From Plutella xylostella (taxonomy: Eukaryota > Arthropoda > Insecta > Lepidoptera > Plutellidae): a DNA stretch of 64,000 nucleotides. Below are positions 1-13,746 of this stretch, one piece after another. The translations under genes were made by a program, and so were the position numbers. The notes under the pieces are model-generated. The model saw only the letters and a program-made list of their open reading frames with translations. It made no database searches and was not told the origin of the DNA. Position 1 is the stretch's first letter. Each line of letters begins with the position of its first letter. The stretch covers positions 5,282,501-5,346,500 of the forward strand of contig NC_063998.1 in NCBI RefSeq assembly GCF_932276165.1. The letters run 5' to 3'.

Positions 1-3000
1 TTCGAAATTGTACCACCTAAGAAATAACAATAAATTATGAAGTGTTATATGACTTGGTATTTTAGTTTCAAAATCATCATTTATTTGTATTTCTTCGACT
101 GATTGGTTTTGTTTGTGGTCAAGAATTAACATATAGTTTCATGGTTTTCCTCGTACATGTCAGACATTATTGAGATTGAAGTTGAATAACCTCTACATGA
201 AGAATAAAATTAATTTCCTTGAATTTCTGTTGACGTGATTCAATTCTACAAAATACAGCAAATTTCTAATAATAATAATTTTATGTCGTTGCTCTTTCAA
301 TTTCTCTATTGCACGAGGTGGTTGCTCTCTGTTAGACTCAATTATATAAATCATAAATAAATTAATTCCTGATATACCTACCTCCTCTAGGTTGACTGGT
401 AGAAAACGCTCATAATACATAAGTCATCAGTCCATTTAAGTAATTTTGTCAAATAAACAAATAATCTAATTTATATATTGAACTATGTCCTCTTCATCAT
501 CAACACAAGACTGCTGGGCAATCTGAGCACTTGCCACAATCCCCTTATTTAGGGCACATTCATATTATCATGTTCGTTGACTTTACCGAAATGCCACACT
601 AAAGCCATCTGTTTAATGTATTTCACTGAACTAATGTATGAATTTCTTTGTTCGCAGGTGAGCCCTGAGTTTGAGGTCGACGTCGCTGGTCTCACTTCCG
701 TAAGTTGTCGAGACGAACTCAATACGGTTTCCTACATAAAACAACCTGGCCTTGCCGATAAAGTATAACTTATTTGAAAAAGGGCCCTGTTCGTTATGAT
801 CGATACGATATGATACTTTAAACATCGGAAAGATCGTGAGAATCTCCGCGAGCCGAGTAATAAAAGATTGTTGTAGTTGTTGAGCAAAATACACATTAGT
901 CATAGCGTAATAGGCTCCACCATTATTTCTTTGTGCGGGACACGTCATCCAGCAGGGAAAGCGTGCGTGACGTAACGAGATATCTGACTGTAAAAATTAC
1001 ACGGACAAAGGAATTGCAGCGGCTAGATGTCCCTCACGTAAGGGCCCTCTTGCCCGCTAATGACCAGCCACTACACTGTTGTACAACAATGGCCCACTGT
1101 CATGATGACTTTCATAACCGCATGGATTTCGAGCATCCCATGTAATGTGTCGCATTATGCGACTGTCACAAACGGGCATATTCATGCACTGAACCATTTA
1201 CAAGTTGTTATGGCGGCGGCAACTTGTTTACTTGCGAGTTTCTGCAAATGAGGCTCGCAGCGGCGAGTGGTGTTGCATCTATAAATAAGGAGGTGCTAAA
1301 AGCGGCCCGGCCGGGGGACGTGCTTCCTCCGCTTTGAACCGGCCCGGGTAAACACGCCCGCCCGCCCTTTATGGCCTTACACCTCCGCTCTACTCCGCAC
1401 CCTACTCACGACCATGCTGTATACTAAACCCAATAAAACAAAGAGGAAATTACTATGATGCAGCCTTATATAACAACATCATCAATAAATAGCCGTCGAT
1501 CGAAGAAAACCTCAGTAATTTTCGAGTGATGTCAACCGAGGCAATGAACTCTGACGAAAATTAGTTTGGTGTTTAGAGTCACGGTGTTAATCACATGGAA
1601 AATCACGAGTTGCCGTCGAAAAGATTATTTTCTTGTTTTGTCTCTGCTATTGGTTATGTTGGGTTCTGCTATAGTACAATACCTACAATACAGTGATAAA
1701 GCTATGTGGATGCGGTGCACGGTGCGACGGCCGGTGGTGTCATCTGCATGCAGGCGGCGCGCAGGGCGTCCGGGCTTACTCATCTAACGCTCGCCATCTA
1801 AACAAATACCATCACTAGACTTACGTGCCATCTTTACATTACATATTCTCAACGTCTAACTATTCAAATTTGTTATCCTTACAACATTCGGTCTAATATT
1901 CAAATGAATTGCGTCAGTTTTCGGCAATCTGACTGCAATTGTCTTCTGGTTTGTAAGCTGAATTTCTTCAGCTTAAATTAACCGAATGAGTCGTTCACTG
2001 TTCTTTATTGGATGGCTCTCCGCGGTTATGACTTCTTTTGGAACAAACCATGTGGTCGTAAATGCTAGACTTAGATTAATATTAGCTTTAATGTGTTCCA
2101 ATCATAGTTACCTCCTACAGTATAAAGTAGTTCATTCAAAACATGTGTGTGTGTATGTATGTGTGTGTCGCCGCGATAGCGCCGCTGCGGGAGAGCAATG
2201 CACTGCTCTAATTGTCACTGCACCGTCTCACACTTTACCAACTATTTTAAATACGTCATGTTGAAATGTTGTACACCTCATCGCAACTAGGCACAATGTT
2301 TAATTTAAAAGTTGGGCAACGGCTTAGTTTTGTTACTCACTGTAAGTAGATTACTTCACCTCACTGCCTGACGGGCTGTCCATAGCCGCGGCTGCTAGTA
2401 CTAAAGTAATTAATTAGAATTGTATCCGTGTTTGTCTCTAACTGATTGTTATATAGATAACATGGCTGTAACCTGGGGAAACTACATCTAAATAATATAA
2501 GTTCGAAACGCAATAGCAGTTTCTTTGTTGAACTCGATGTAATTGTTGTTAATGTGTCATAAATCGTAATTAATATTAATTGTTTACGGTTAACATGGGC
2601 CATGACCAGCAAGCAGGGCACAGCACATGACTCACTCGCGCGCTTCCCAAAACAACGGTGCATTGTGGAAAATCAAACTTTGCATTTCTGTGAAATATCG
2701 ACACGCAAATGACGTTGATTCTCAGACAAAGACGAAAGGTTGAGGAATAACCTTTAACAAGTATAAACAGTTAACGATTGTATAGGTTGTTGCCATTAGC
2801 GGAAGGTTGCAAGTCGTACCCACTAGGCGGCTGAGGGGCCGCAACGTCTCCAAGCTTGTAATTTTCGCGCAATCATTCAATAAACGTGATGGGCACAATC
2901 GACAAGACCCTCGGCCACTCTTCGCTGAGAGAAATGGACCAATTTCGATGACACTTATACCCATTACTCACTTGTGCCGCTCGCTCGTTTGTTTTGCTGA

Positions 3001-6000
3001 ACTCGCGAATCGCGTCTTTGCACTCGTAATTGTGAATTTGCGAAAATGCATTTGATGACTGGCGTAAAACCGTAAACAATAATAAAGATTGTATGTTTAT
3101 GGGAGCCGGCCAGCAACTTTCCGCTGTCTACACCAGGCGTGTTATAAGTTCATTTAAATATAGAACGCATTCGATTAAAGGCAATTAACGTTTAATTAAA
3201 GCAGTTCTCTTGTTTGCATTGCGCGGCTGGCTAATGAGAGTCAGTGTTGGGGCCCGGTGGTGGCAGCGGGCTGGTCGCCGGCGTCATTCGTCAGATCAAA
3301 CGACAGACTCTGCACCGATGGAGATGGAGAGCAATTGTATTTTAATTGTAACCAGCCGTGATGGCAACTACCTACTTGCTATTTTATTTTCCTAGTCTCG
3401 TTGAGCCACTTTATGAAGTGTAATTTAAGATACATAACATAACTCGTACTAGAGGACTACACGTTAAATTGTTATAAAAATACCCCTCTATTACATAATT
3501 CCGCCATGAGGAAAATGAGTCGGCTCGTTACAGACAAGTTCTACAGCGACCAGTCGTTAATTAAATATTCTGATTCTGCAACGCAAACAGGCATACGGCA
3601 ACGATGACCGCCATCTTTGTGCCGTACAATTTCCCATGACTTTGTAATGTTAGCCTCTGACGTGTGAATGCGATGAAAAATAGTAAACCAAATTCAGTAG
3701 CATTGTACTCGCGACCGCATGAACTGGGGGTTATTCGTCAAATCATTGACGTGTATTTGTATCACAAAGAGGAAACGGTAACTGAAATTATGTTGATTTG
3801 TTGGAATGCGTGCAACCATGCAGTTATAACTATTGTTGTTTATTGAGGTTTTCCTCAAAAGTGTAAAGATGAGACTAGAGGGTTCAATGTTCATGCAGTC
3901 TTGCAGTGTTGAACGCGAACTTCCAAACAGTAACTAAGCGGCTGAAACGTGAGTGAGTTCACGTGTTATTGTTTACGCAAACAAAGATTGCTGACGAAGG
4001 ATGCTCGCTAGGTATGGGAGTTTGTTCACCTCGGGTTAACGCAGTTATTTCTGTATCACTGTATGTTTAATGATTGCTATCTATTGGGAAGTAGGACTCG
4101 GAAAGGTTAAAGTCTGAACGGTAATACACGATATTTCAGATCATAGGTGCCTTTCGTCTGTGTTTGCACTTCATGGCTTTCTATGTGGTATCATATAGTA
4201 TGCAGTTTTTTTTTTAGTTTATTGAATACATAGACATTCTGTATTTGTATATAACATCTTGCCCGTATGACACTGCTTATGCGAATTACGTCCCATGCGA
4301 ACTTTATTTACAAAAGCTTTCATTCCTAATGCAATCTTGCGTTTCCAAAATATATCATGTCTTCTCGCTTAAAATAGAACTGTCGAGTCGAGTTAGAATA
4401 GAATCCCCACTATCATTGATGTATTGAATCAATTGCGACAGGCATTGTTTGCTTATATGTCGTGCCCCTGAGAAGTATTTAAAAATCAATTTATTGACCC
4501 ATTGTATTTCCATTTCTTTATTGGACTCGTAATTAGGAAGTTCCCGTCAAGATACATGTTTGTCGAGTCCCTTGTTATGACATTAAATTTGTCTTCTTAA
4601 TTAACGTCCGTACGTTTTAAGATATACAAATAGCGCGCAGCAGCAAGATCATCAATCAACAGAGTATGGGTTCACGGCCGGCCTCGGCCAACTGTTGTGT
4701 TGTATGTAGACGCACATTGTGCTGCAGCAAACTTGTTCAGCTTTAGACTGGCTCGTATGTGATCTGTGGGGCTAATGAGCTATTCAAACAAACAAGCCAT
4801 CGTGTCCTGCTCGTTGGACCGAGCGTGCTAACACGTGACCCGAGTTACACCACCATCTTTGTCATATTCAGAGAAGCTTTCAAACCTCCTAAAATTATAA
4901 GCGTATTTATCAACAAACACGGTCACAAGGCACGCCGTACAATAGTGATGGAGCAGTTTGTTGCCCTGAACAACGTAAACTGTTGACGTGGACTCGCTTA
5001 AACATATGGTATTATAATAAACACTGCAATCGCGGCGGTGCGCTGTACGCGTTGCAGTTTCGAAGGCAACAGCCGCAGCCATTTGAAATCGACAGTGATT
5101 ACAATTTTCCCTGCGGCATGATTGCGCGGGCGCAACGTCCGATGGAAAGCAGCGTTTAACCAATGTTCCGCTCTGATAACTCTCTAATTACGCGGCGGCC
5201 GTTTTCATTCGACACTTGCCCACCACCGAGTTAACCTCTGCGCTTTTCCCTGCAACATTTCACCCACCGCCGCCCGCCGCCGCCACCGCTCGTCCACCGC
5301 TCATTTGTTTGCTACACTTTCGCCTTTGACGCTTGAGTTCCATATTGTTCCGCTGGACACAAATATATGGTTCCCTATAAATTCCCTACAACGTTTCGCT
5401 TCTCGACGTTTCTGGAGTAGGACAATGGTAACTTTCCCAAGTCGTTTATTAATAGCCGTTTTCCAACGCCTGGTTTATGTTATAGGTTCCAATGTTGCCT
5501 GTGAATTTGTCTTCGCGTTTAAATATAGCTGAAGCTTCTCGGCTGCTATTTAATAACTGCATTTGCATCCCTTGCGACATGGACTGTTGCGGATTTAGCA
5601 AATCACGAGTGGTTCCGCTCAGTCACGTAAACGATGTTTGCTATTAGCGTCTTGCGCCGGCAGAGGAACAATCTCCAGCGAAGGACAGCGGGGCGACCTT
5701 TACTCACAATCGTTCTGCCATTACCTGCAGAACAATACACCCATATCATGCCCATACGTATAACTAGAAGCGATGTAATTATTTATTATTTTGTTGCTAA
5801 CTGTGGCTATTCACACACCAGCCAATCCATTGTTTAGTTTTCATGGCAAAAAATGCTCCGTCTAAATAAATGGTGCTGTGTATCGGTTTGTACTTATTGT
5901 TTTGTTTCTTACAGGTAGGTAGTTACTTAGGTTGAACACCAAGGTTCACTATAGTACCTGGTACAACCACTTCTAGTAAAAAATACGACACAAGCGTAAA

Positions 6001-7528
6001 CGTAGATACTAGTTCTCTATACGGCTTCGGTGGCTGCTTATAATAATTTGTCTGTTGTATTCTAAAACACTAGTGTTTGCGTGTTTACGATCTCCGGACG
6101 AGGCGGAGGCGAATAGAATATACAATGATGTGTCATTCACATCGATTGGGGCCGCATACAAGATGGAGTGTGTCATACATAATGTATAGTGCTATGTTCC
6201 GCGTCTCTTCGACTCGGCCGACCTTCGAATTCACTCACGGCTCCGGCGGCGGCGGCGGGCGACTGCCACACTGGGCGACTTGCGAAACCAGCGTGGGCCA
6301 CATTGTCTCAGCTGACTTATACCCTCCTGCCTACCCTTTACTCAACCGCCAGTCGCAACCACGTAGGAGGTAATAGCCACGGTCGGCACAATGGCTCCGT
6401 GTGTAAATTTCACCTAATAAGCGTAACAGAACGTCGCCGCGTGATCGCAGAGCTCGTACAGTACACATAATGGAATACTGTTAGCTAACACGACACGCGG
6501 CGACCGTTGGCCCGCGCCGGCGAGAGGTGTCGCGATGGCACGATGACAATAACTCAGGCCAGCGCAAGTGACAAGCGGTCGCTGAAGCCGCGCGCGGGCG
6601 CGCCGCCGCCGCCTGTGCCTCGCGCCCCGGCAGCGCGGCGGACAACAATAGTGCACAATCACCGCGTGTCAACCGCCTCTCGCGTGAGGACACCATTGTT
6701 ATGGTGATGCCTAGCATCGCCAAGTTAGACGCTCCGTGAAAACAAATAACGCATCGCCCATTTGCATAACGCATCACATACTTTACCCGACATTTACAAA
6801 CGTAAATAATTCATGGTAGAAGACCAGACAGCGCTGTAATAAACGGTAACCATTAAAATTCGACGCACCCCAGGGAATACAAAATAGCTCGGTTAATTGG
6901 AAATATTAACCATTTTTAATGTGGAAGGCAGGCCATTAGTGAAAATGTCGAAAAGGTCCATGGGCTGCAGTAAACATGGTGTGTGGAGGCGCAGGTAGCG
7001 AGTCCCGGGGCGCAGTTTTTGTCCGCGCGGCAGGTACCTACCCGGCCGGCCCGAGCTCAGATTGTTGACGTTTTTTTACAACATAAAAACACACCAACCT
7101 CGGAACCCCTGATAAGTGCAGCGTTGTAAACCTTTAGAAATAAGGCTTAAATTTATTTGTCGTCCCGTGCATTTTACAAAAAATCACCACTTTAGAAGAT
7201 TTTGAAATCTCTTTGTAAAAACTTTCTAAACGAGACCCAACAACCCCCATGATAACGGACCTAACCTTTGTTTACTTTTTAACACAATAAAGTCTCGTCT
7301 TATTATATTACTTGAGTTTTAAAATTTATCAAAGAAACAATACGAGGTCAGGTTGTAGGTAGTGAGTTGTAAGATCTAGGCAACATTGTTTAGTTGAAGC
7401 TTTGTCTGAGAAACCTATTGATGATGTATGAAGAATCCACAATACAATTTATTGCATATTTCCCTGTACTTTAAGATAGAAAATGAAAATAAACATCGTA
7501 ACTAATTCGTAATTTCTTTCAATTTCAG
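1..7528. other. non-coding stretch upstream of (or intronic to) the ZFP36-like exon
   Basis: I find no convincing coding exon here; the open frames are short, lack splice context and match no family I know. GC-rich patches stand out at about 1290-1380, 5220-5300 and 6230-6660, and a short GT-rich run lies near 2143-2168. Because the ZFP36-like exon at 7529 opens in phase 0 behind a good acceptor, at least one upstream exon of that gene probably lies here or beyond the left edge. I could not locate it. Confidence 0.5.
1280..1287 (+). promoter_or_regulatory. possible TATA box (TATAAATA) before a GC-rich patch
   Basis: TATAAATA is followed by about 100 bp of GC-rich sequence. A CRE-like GTGACGTAA lies about 315 bp upstream, near 967. 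ZFP36 genes are immediate-early genes that often have TATA promoters, so this could be the promoter of the downstream zinc-finger gene. That link is inference only: no first exon was identified. Confidence 0.2.
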
Positions 7529-8206
7529 AACCAGTCTCGTCCAGTGCAGACGATGGGCGGGTCTGCGTCGCCGACGGGCGCGGGGGCGGGGGGCGCGGGG
7601 TGGGAGCACGGCGCGCTGGCGCGGGCGGCGTCCGTGCCGGCGCAGCAGCGCGCGCTGGTGGCCGGGCTGCTGGACCGCCTGGGCCACCGCCGCCTGGAGC
7701 GCACGGCCAGCGAGCCCGCGCCGCCCGCCGCCTCGCGCTACAAGACCGAGCTGTGCCGCCCCTTCGAGGAGGCCGGCGTGTGCAAGTACGGCGACAAGTG
7801 CCAGTTCGCGCACGGCATGCGCGAGCTGCGAAACCTGCAGCGGCACCCCAAGTACAAGACGGAGCTGTGCCGCACCTTCCACTCCGTGGGCTTCTGTCCG
7901 TACGGGCCGCGCTGCCACTTCGTGCACAACGCGGAGGAGGCGCGGCGGCGCGAGCCCGCGTCCCCGGGCGGCTCGCTGGCCTCGCTGTCCTCGGGCTCGG
8001 GCTCGGGCTCCGGCTCGGCCTCGGGCTCCGGCTCGGCCTCGGGCTCCGGCTCGTACAGCGACGGGTCGCGCTCGCCGCGCTCGCCGCCCGCCATGTCGCC
8101 GCCCGCCTTCGCCTTCCGCCGCCCGCCCACGCCCGACTCCGAGGAGGAGCGCCTGCCCGTGTTCAACCGGCTCGCGTCCGCCTTCGGGGACCTCGTCATC
8201 GCCTAG
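7529..8206 (+). CDS. Tis11: ZFP36/Tis11-like tandem CCCH zinc-finger protein, terminal exon
   Basis: Terminal coding exon of a tristetraprolin-family RNA-binding protein, which binds AU-rich elements in mRNA 3' UTRs and recruits the CCR4-NOT deadenylase. A pyrimidine-rich acceptor ends at 7528 and the frame is open from the first base (phase 0), so an upstream exon probably contributes residues; otherwise ATG 7553 is the first start. Two fingers are seen, both C-x8-C-x5-C-x3-H: CRPFEEAGVCKYGDKCQFAH and CRTFHSVGFCPYGPRCHFVH. Each is preceded by the family lead-in YKTELC, and an 18-residue linker contains RHPKYKTEL. A Gly-Ser run (about 7992-8054), an SP-rich segment and a C-terminal RLPVFNRLASAF follow; the last resembles the CNOT1-binding motif of the family. 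Family assignment is very secure; the missing N-terminus is the main uncertainty. Confidence 0.9.
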   Translation, partial: NQSRPVQTMGGSASPTGAGAGGAGWEHGALARAASVPAQQRALVAGLLDRLGHRRLERTASEPAPPAASRYKTELCRPFEEAGVCKYGDKCQFAHGMRELRNLQRHPKYKTELCRTFHSVGFCPYGPRCHFVHNAEEARRREPASPGGSLASLSSGSGSGSGSASGSGSASGSGSYSDGSRSPRSPPAMSPPAFAFRRPPTPDSEEERLPVFNRLASAFGDLVIA

Positions 8207-8975
8207 AGGCCCCCGCCGCCCGTCTTCCAGCCGCGCCCGTCCCGTCGGCGCGCCGTCTACACACCCGCTCAACGAATGATCTCCAGTTTGTCGATGCTCT
8301 TTTATAACTTCACCCTGTAATATATAACTTAAAAACGAAGTGGTAACTGGCGTCTCGAAAGTTTGCGGTGTGAATATATAGTGGTTATGAACGCTCTATA
8401 TTTAGTTGTCAGCACGCACTTGTAAATTGCACTCACATTAATTAGATATTTATTATGGTAGGTCGCGGAAGTCTTCCCGACGCGATCCGCCGCCGAGCGG
8501 CGGTCTCTGTAAAGTTAGATTGTAAAACATTTTATTTATTTAGTCCCGCCGTCCTCGCCCCGTACCGCGGGGAGGCGCTCGTGATCTATTTTTAAGGATT
8601 TAAGATAATAATTTATTATTTATTTCGAGTCTCTTTTTTATGAATGTTGTAGCTAGTGGCGATGCCGCACCGCATTCGGTCGAGGCGGCGTCGACGGGAC
8701 GCGCGGCCTCGCTGGGGGCGCCTCGGGGGCTCGGGGCTCGCTGTCCTCTCTGTCCGACACCTGTCCGTCATCGTCAGCTCGCGGCGTCGTGTCGTGGCTC
8801 CTACTTGCGTCAGTGTCGGCGGCGCCCACAGCCGGTGTCCGGTCTGGTCACACTTCCCCGCCGGCCGCACCGGGAGCCACGGCCCGCGCCGCGACGCCCC
8901 ACCGCTGACACACCAGCGCAGCACCCAGCTCCCGCGGCCTCCTCAACCAACCTGTAATAAAGCAAAGTTTATAAC
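8207..8975 (+). other. 3' UTR of the ZFP36-like gene
   Basis: Downstream of the TAG at 8204-8206. ATTTA-type AU-rich motifs occur around 8440-8450, 8530-8542 and 8608-8622; ZFP36 family mRNAs commonly autoregulate through such sites. A GC-rich block occupies 8660-8940. A canonical AATAAA at 8956-8961 gives a plausible poly(A) site near 8975-8980. The 3' end is inferred from this signal. Confidence 0.55.
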
Positions 8976-11900
8976 GATATAATATATGAAGCATGTTTAT
9001 ATGATTGTTGACGCGCGCGGGGCCCCGCTTCCATCGCCCCGCGTGCAACCACTGAGTGCCTTCTACTTTATGGACAAAAATCTATAAAAAAAAACATATT
9101 TAATTTTAGTTGATCGAGATAGATTGAATGTTTATTTATTATCACTTTTTGAATTAAATATTCAAATTGGCACAGTTATTACTTTTGTACTTTGACAGAG
9201 CTAAGTGATTAGTTTCGATTTAGACTAGTTTTTTTTTTCTTTGAATTTAAAGTGTGATATTTTTATATTTATAACAAAGTTTCAATTTTAATTAAGGGAC
9301 CAATATAAGTGATTAGGAGAAATTCTGATAGATCCAGATACGCTTTCGAATCTTATAACAAAGAGACTGTTTCCTCGCGCCAAGACATCGATATGTTCAA
9401 TAAGAAAGATCTTTTGTATCCATTAAAGTTATATTCAGCCATTCTTGGTATTTTGTTTGATTGTAGCAGCTAGCTAGAACCTAAATGGTTTGTTTTTGTT
9501 TTTTATTTTATTTGTATAATTTCAGTTTTTCTCCATTTCATAGTAAGTCGTTGCATGGTGACACTGAAAGATGATAATAATTTTGTACCTTAATATTAAG
9601 TAACTAGTTTGTAAGCATTCAGTGTTCGCGAATATTATTTATTATCAGTTCATTACGAAGTATAAACCATTTAAGCTGATTTATTTAATTTCTTTTGTAT
9701 TTAAACAACATTTGAGTACTAAAGATTACATACCTACATTGTGTAAACCTTAAGCTAGTAATATATCATGAGTCATTTAATATAATAGACATTAGGTTAA
9801 AGTCTAGTACCTATTATCAGTTGTAATTAAGTATTTAATTTTTTTAATTTAATTTCAATTATAACTTAATCGTAAACTTCCAAAAACATTGACTACGTAT
9901 ATTCTTTATTACGGCCAAGACAAATTAAAGCCTAAAGCTTGTTTATGACATTTTCTTATAAGTTTTCCTTATTTCCATCTGCATTTTTATTGAATTATAG
10001 TCAAAATATGTTTATTTCTATTGTTTTTTTTCTTATCCCTATAAGCAAGATAAGCACTAAAATACTAAAAATACTTAAATTAGTACCATATGAATCATCA
10101 TCAGCCTATAGCAGTCCACTGCTGGGCGTAGGACGTAGGACGTAGCCTAGACAAATTGTTCTAAAAAAGTCTAAACATTTCCTTATAGGTGAGTTCCACA
10201 GATTGATAGATTGAATAAGATTATTTACTTCATATATTTAAATGTGAGGTATTTAACTGGAAAATATCCAAAAATATGTATATATTTGGGGAATCAGACT
10301 ACTTGTGCCATCTACTGCCAGTTCGAGGGTACTATGGGATATATGACCTGTTTCTATCAGCTGAAGTAGGTAGATAAATAAAATTATTAGTTTAGATAAA
10401 AAAAAAATCGAAAGGATCATCTACTACGCATATGTACCGGTGTTTACTACTGTGTCTACTGAAGATGAAGATTGGGGATCCATAACTTCAGATTCGGTAA
10501 GTACAATTTTTTTCTATGAGAGAGCGCACTTCGCTGTATAACTGTTGGGGATTTTTATAAGTACAACGTAAAGGCTTATTAGATGCAGAAAGTACACAAT
10601 CTGAGAGCTACTTCATCTGTCCAACAGTGTTAGATAGGCTGCAGATAAACGGAGATCTTTCAGCATGTTACTAATACCTCTAAAATACGAGTTTAAAATT
10701 AACACACTGGGTTCCTCATTCAACCACTACCGCATACCGGCTACACTAAGGCGAAGGCCGTGGGTCCAACGGGCTAGTGGCCATCCTATGCTACGTTAGC
10801 CTTTATTAATATGATAAGACTAGAAAAGAGGTAAACTTAAACGCAGGTAACTACCTATCTAATAAAAATACCAACAATATTTTCGGCTTCCTACCTCCAT
10901 AATAGAAATACTGTTAGAACCTACAAAAATATAAAACAGCCAGATAAAGATAAAAATTAAATGAATTCTCCGATCCCTAAGAAATGGTTATCCTTTGAAG
11001 CTAGCCCAAAAAAGTGGTGATATGTCACTAGATAAGACGCTCGAACCCAAAGTAAATCCTACAAGACATATCACTCGACACACATAGCTATCAAACACAA
11101 AATAAATACTACAACAGATAACAATAATTGCTGCTGGATGGAGGTGATAAGAAGGGTTATCTCATATTTGAACACCGAACCAAGTGATTAGATAATTACG
11201 ATACAACCCGACCAAAAGCTCAGTCGAAAAGTTGTTTTGTAATGTTTAAATTAGCTTTAAAGAGGATTTTACACAGAAATGGTTCTCAGATTCTTGAAAT
11301 GTACCTACTTATATAAGTTATATACGGTTCTACGGGAGTTTCCTTAGTGGGGTCCCTGTATTAACTATTATATTTCTTCACCAATCCTCGCAGTACCTAT
11401 TCCTTCGGATCGGTTTGTCGCTAGATGTTCCATCTCTTGCCAGTTTGGTCCTATAGTATAGTATAGGTAGGATTTCAGTTATTATTCAACTTCACATTCT
11501 GACACTAGACACTAGTACACTTGTCCAAAATTAATAATGCACATGCAGATCTTCACACCCGAATCATTAAATCGTAAGACCCTTAAAAAACACTTGCATT
11601 TTGCACCTTGTTCGAAAGAAAAAGGAGTCAATATCATGTGTCACATAATCGAAAACAACCGATCTGTCAAAGATTTCTATACGCATTATCAATTTTGGAG
11701 CACTGTACTTAAATACGAGATCCGAGTAAACCTTATTTTATGTTATTGAACTGCATTAACTCTGATTAACAGTCTTTGTTTTAAATTGATGCTTTGCAGT
11801 CATAGATAACATTAGTATCTAGTAATAAGTACATTTATTTAATCGATATCTTTATACCGGGCGTTTGACCGTTAAATTAGGTGTTGATTAGATTAACATT

Positions 11901-12638
11901 ATATTCTGGAAGGAGGAGGTAGTACCTACTTACTACTATACTGCAGTGACTTAGGGATATTGATGATGATGATGATTGTTATTTATATCCGCCTCCCCCC
12001 GAAAAGGGAAAAGTTATTAACTAGGTAGGTAGTAGAAAGAAATGGTAAAATTTTCAACAGTATTTAAGATCCTATAATGTATGCATCGTAGCTCTAAATC
12101 TGAGTATTTGTGTATCAGTTTAGTATTTATTAATTCATATATAGTATTCGTAGTACTTGTTATAGGTTCCTATACTTACTAGTTAACTGGTTGGGTTTAT
12201 TTAAATAAGTGTTTAAAATTGTAGTCGGCTATCTTAGGTAATTCGTGGCATCGTCAGCCATAAGTAAGTAAAAGTAGTCAAGTCGAACACAAAGGAACAT
12301 AAAGATATGCCATATCGCTGCCCTGCTTTACGGATATTTGTAGGTTGGTACCTTAGTTGATTGGAATACTTTACACTTACCTGCCTACTTTTAAAAAAGC
12401 TTAACTAGTAAGCAACTTAATCACCAAAAGTTAAATGATAAATACAGGGTGAAATTTTCGCCTCTGCAGCTCAATGTTCTACCTACCCGACACGATAAAT
12501 ATCAACTTGAAGATTTCCATTTAGTAGGCACTAAGAGGTAAGTAGGTATATATTTCAAAATATAAAATCGTAGTTAAAATATACTTAATTCTTTATTTAC
12601 AATTATTTTCATAATTTAGAAACTAATGACTAAATAAC
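8976..12638. other. intergenic AT-rich sequence with repeat scraps
   Basis: No gene recognised. Short Lepidoptera-type LINE tail scraps are visible: a 'cagtccactgctgg' motif near 10108-10125 and a GATGAT run near 11960-11975. The open frame at 11537-11749 has no family resemblance or splice context. Confidence 0.45.
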
Positions 12639-13684
12639 TTAAACTTTGTTCCACGGCCATACGATGAACCGACAGCCAGCGCTCTCAGGGTAGTCACAAA
12701 CCTGGAAGGAATTTAGACACGTGAATTTCTGAGTAGGTAACCAAAGATATTACCTAAACCATTTAGGTATCTACTGTTGATAAAGGGCCTCTCTCGTTCA
12801 GCAAAAAGCTATACTTATTATGAGAACCAAATTTAAAAAGTTACCTGTAGGAACCGGTTGAAGTGCAACCCTCGCGGACAACGCATAGGGATTTTCTTCC
12901 CGTTACTGCAAGCCCAGTAGTGGTGGCAGAACCAGCCGGGCAGCAGCCAGGGCACGTCGCCACGCGCCGGGCAGCCGTTGGGCAGCCAGCCCTCCACTGG
13001 AACCGGGGGCCAGAGCGCGCCCGGTTGCAAGAGCTGCTCCGAGGAACTAAGTGGCTCGGCGGGTTGCTCCCAGGGACTAAGTGGCTCTGCAGCTTGTTCA
13101 GAGGGACTAAGTGGCTGTGCGACTTGTTCAGAGAGACTAGGTGGTTCCGCAGGTTGCTCCAGGGGACTGCGGGCCAGCGCGCCAGCCACGCACACTGCCA
13201 CTAACAATGCTGACACCCATGCTGCAATCATAATATTCCGTCATGCTCATGCTGATCAAGAATTTTATAGCAGGAATGAGAAATTGATGAGGAATTAATA
13301 AATAAATAAATAAATATAATAAATAAATATGTGGGGACATCTCACACACGGCCATCCGACCCCAAGCTAGTCAGAACCTGTGTTATGGGTGTCGGACAGC
13401 TGATATATCTACACAAATACATAGATAGATAGATACTAAATATAAATATCAACACCCAAGACCCGAGTACAAATATCTGTCTTTAAACAAATATCTGCCC
13501 CAGCCGGGAATCGAACCCGGGACCATCGGCTCAGTAGTCAGGTCACTAACCACTACGCCATTCGGTCGTCGAATTAGATTTGAGATGAAACCAAAAGTCG
13601 GATTCTTATTTTGTGTCGTTATGTGATATTCGTAAATACCTAAGTACTTATATTTTCCGTTATTCTTAGTATCTTACCGTTCAT
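12639..13684 (-). CDS. small secreted peritrophin-A-like protein with decapeptide repeats (copy 1)
   Basis: Three coding exons on the minus strand: 13684-13678 (ATGAACG, 7 nt), 13221-12845 and 12701-12639, giving 148 aa. The signal peptide is MNAWVSALLVAVCVAGALA. Five tandem decapeptides of the pattern S-P-x-E-Q-x-A-E-P-x cover residues 21-70. A single chitin-binding type 2 (peritrophin-A, CBM14) domain follows, with cysteines at about 86, 101, 107, 117, 130 and 138 (spacing x14, x5, x9, x12, x7, within the family pattern). Splice phases are consistent and both introns have GT-AG ends. The start is set by the 7-nt first exon, whose context matches that of the divergent paralogue at 14232. A SINE sits in intron 1. 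AATAAA (minus strand) lies at 12597-12592. Such proteins usually bind chitin in midgut peritrophic matrix or cuticle; tissue is inferred. Confidence 0.75.
13297..13570 (-). mobile_element. tRNA-derived SINE
   Basis: Read on the minus strand, the element starts near 13570 with a tRNA-like head: an A-box-like TGGCGTAGTGG (13560-13550) and a B-box-like GGTTCGATTCC (13517-13507). It ends in a TTTA-repeat tail at about 13330-13297. This is the RNA polymerase III promoter layout of tRNA-derived SINEs. It lies in intron 1 of the minus-strand peritrophin-like gene, in the same orientation as the gene. Confidence 0.8.
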
Positions 13685-13738
13685 GTTGATGCGTTTGGAT
13701 TACTGAGACTGACTATGAAAATATTTAAAATGAAACAG

Positions 13739-13746
13739 TTTTTATA
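13739..13746 (-). promoter_or_regulatory. TATA box of peritrophin-like copy 1
   Basis: TATAAAAA on the minus strand, followed about 35 nt later by ATAGTCAGTCTC, an arthropod initiator-like sequence, and then the ATGAACG exon. The spacing and initiator are shared with the plus-strand paralogue. Confidence 0.55.

Noticed and set aside
6414..6777. Overlapping frames in a GC-rich patch as candidate coding exons
   Set aside because: Low-complexity Arg/Ala/Pro translations on both strands; more likely a CpG-rich regulatory region.
7502..8307. Long open frames on both strands overlapping the ZFP36-like exon (up to 256 codons)
   Set aside because: They are shadows of GC-rich third codon positions; their translations are Arg/Ala/Gly-rich with no family match.
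13223..13231. ATG 13231 as the start of peritrophin-like copy 1
   Set aside because: In the paralogue this codon is TTG, while the 7-nt exon upstream and the acceptor TTGCAG|CA are conserved, so the triplet is probably intronic.
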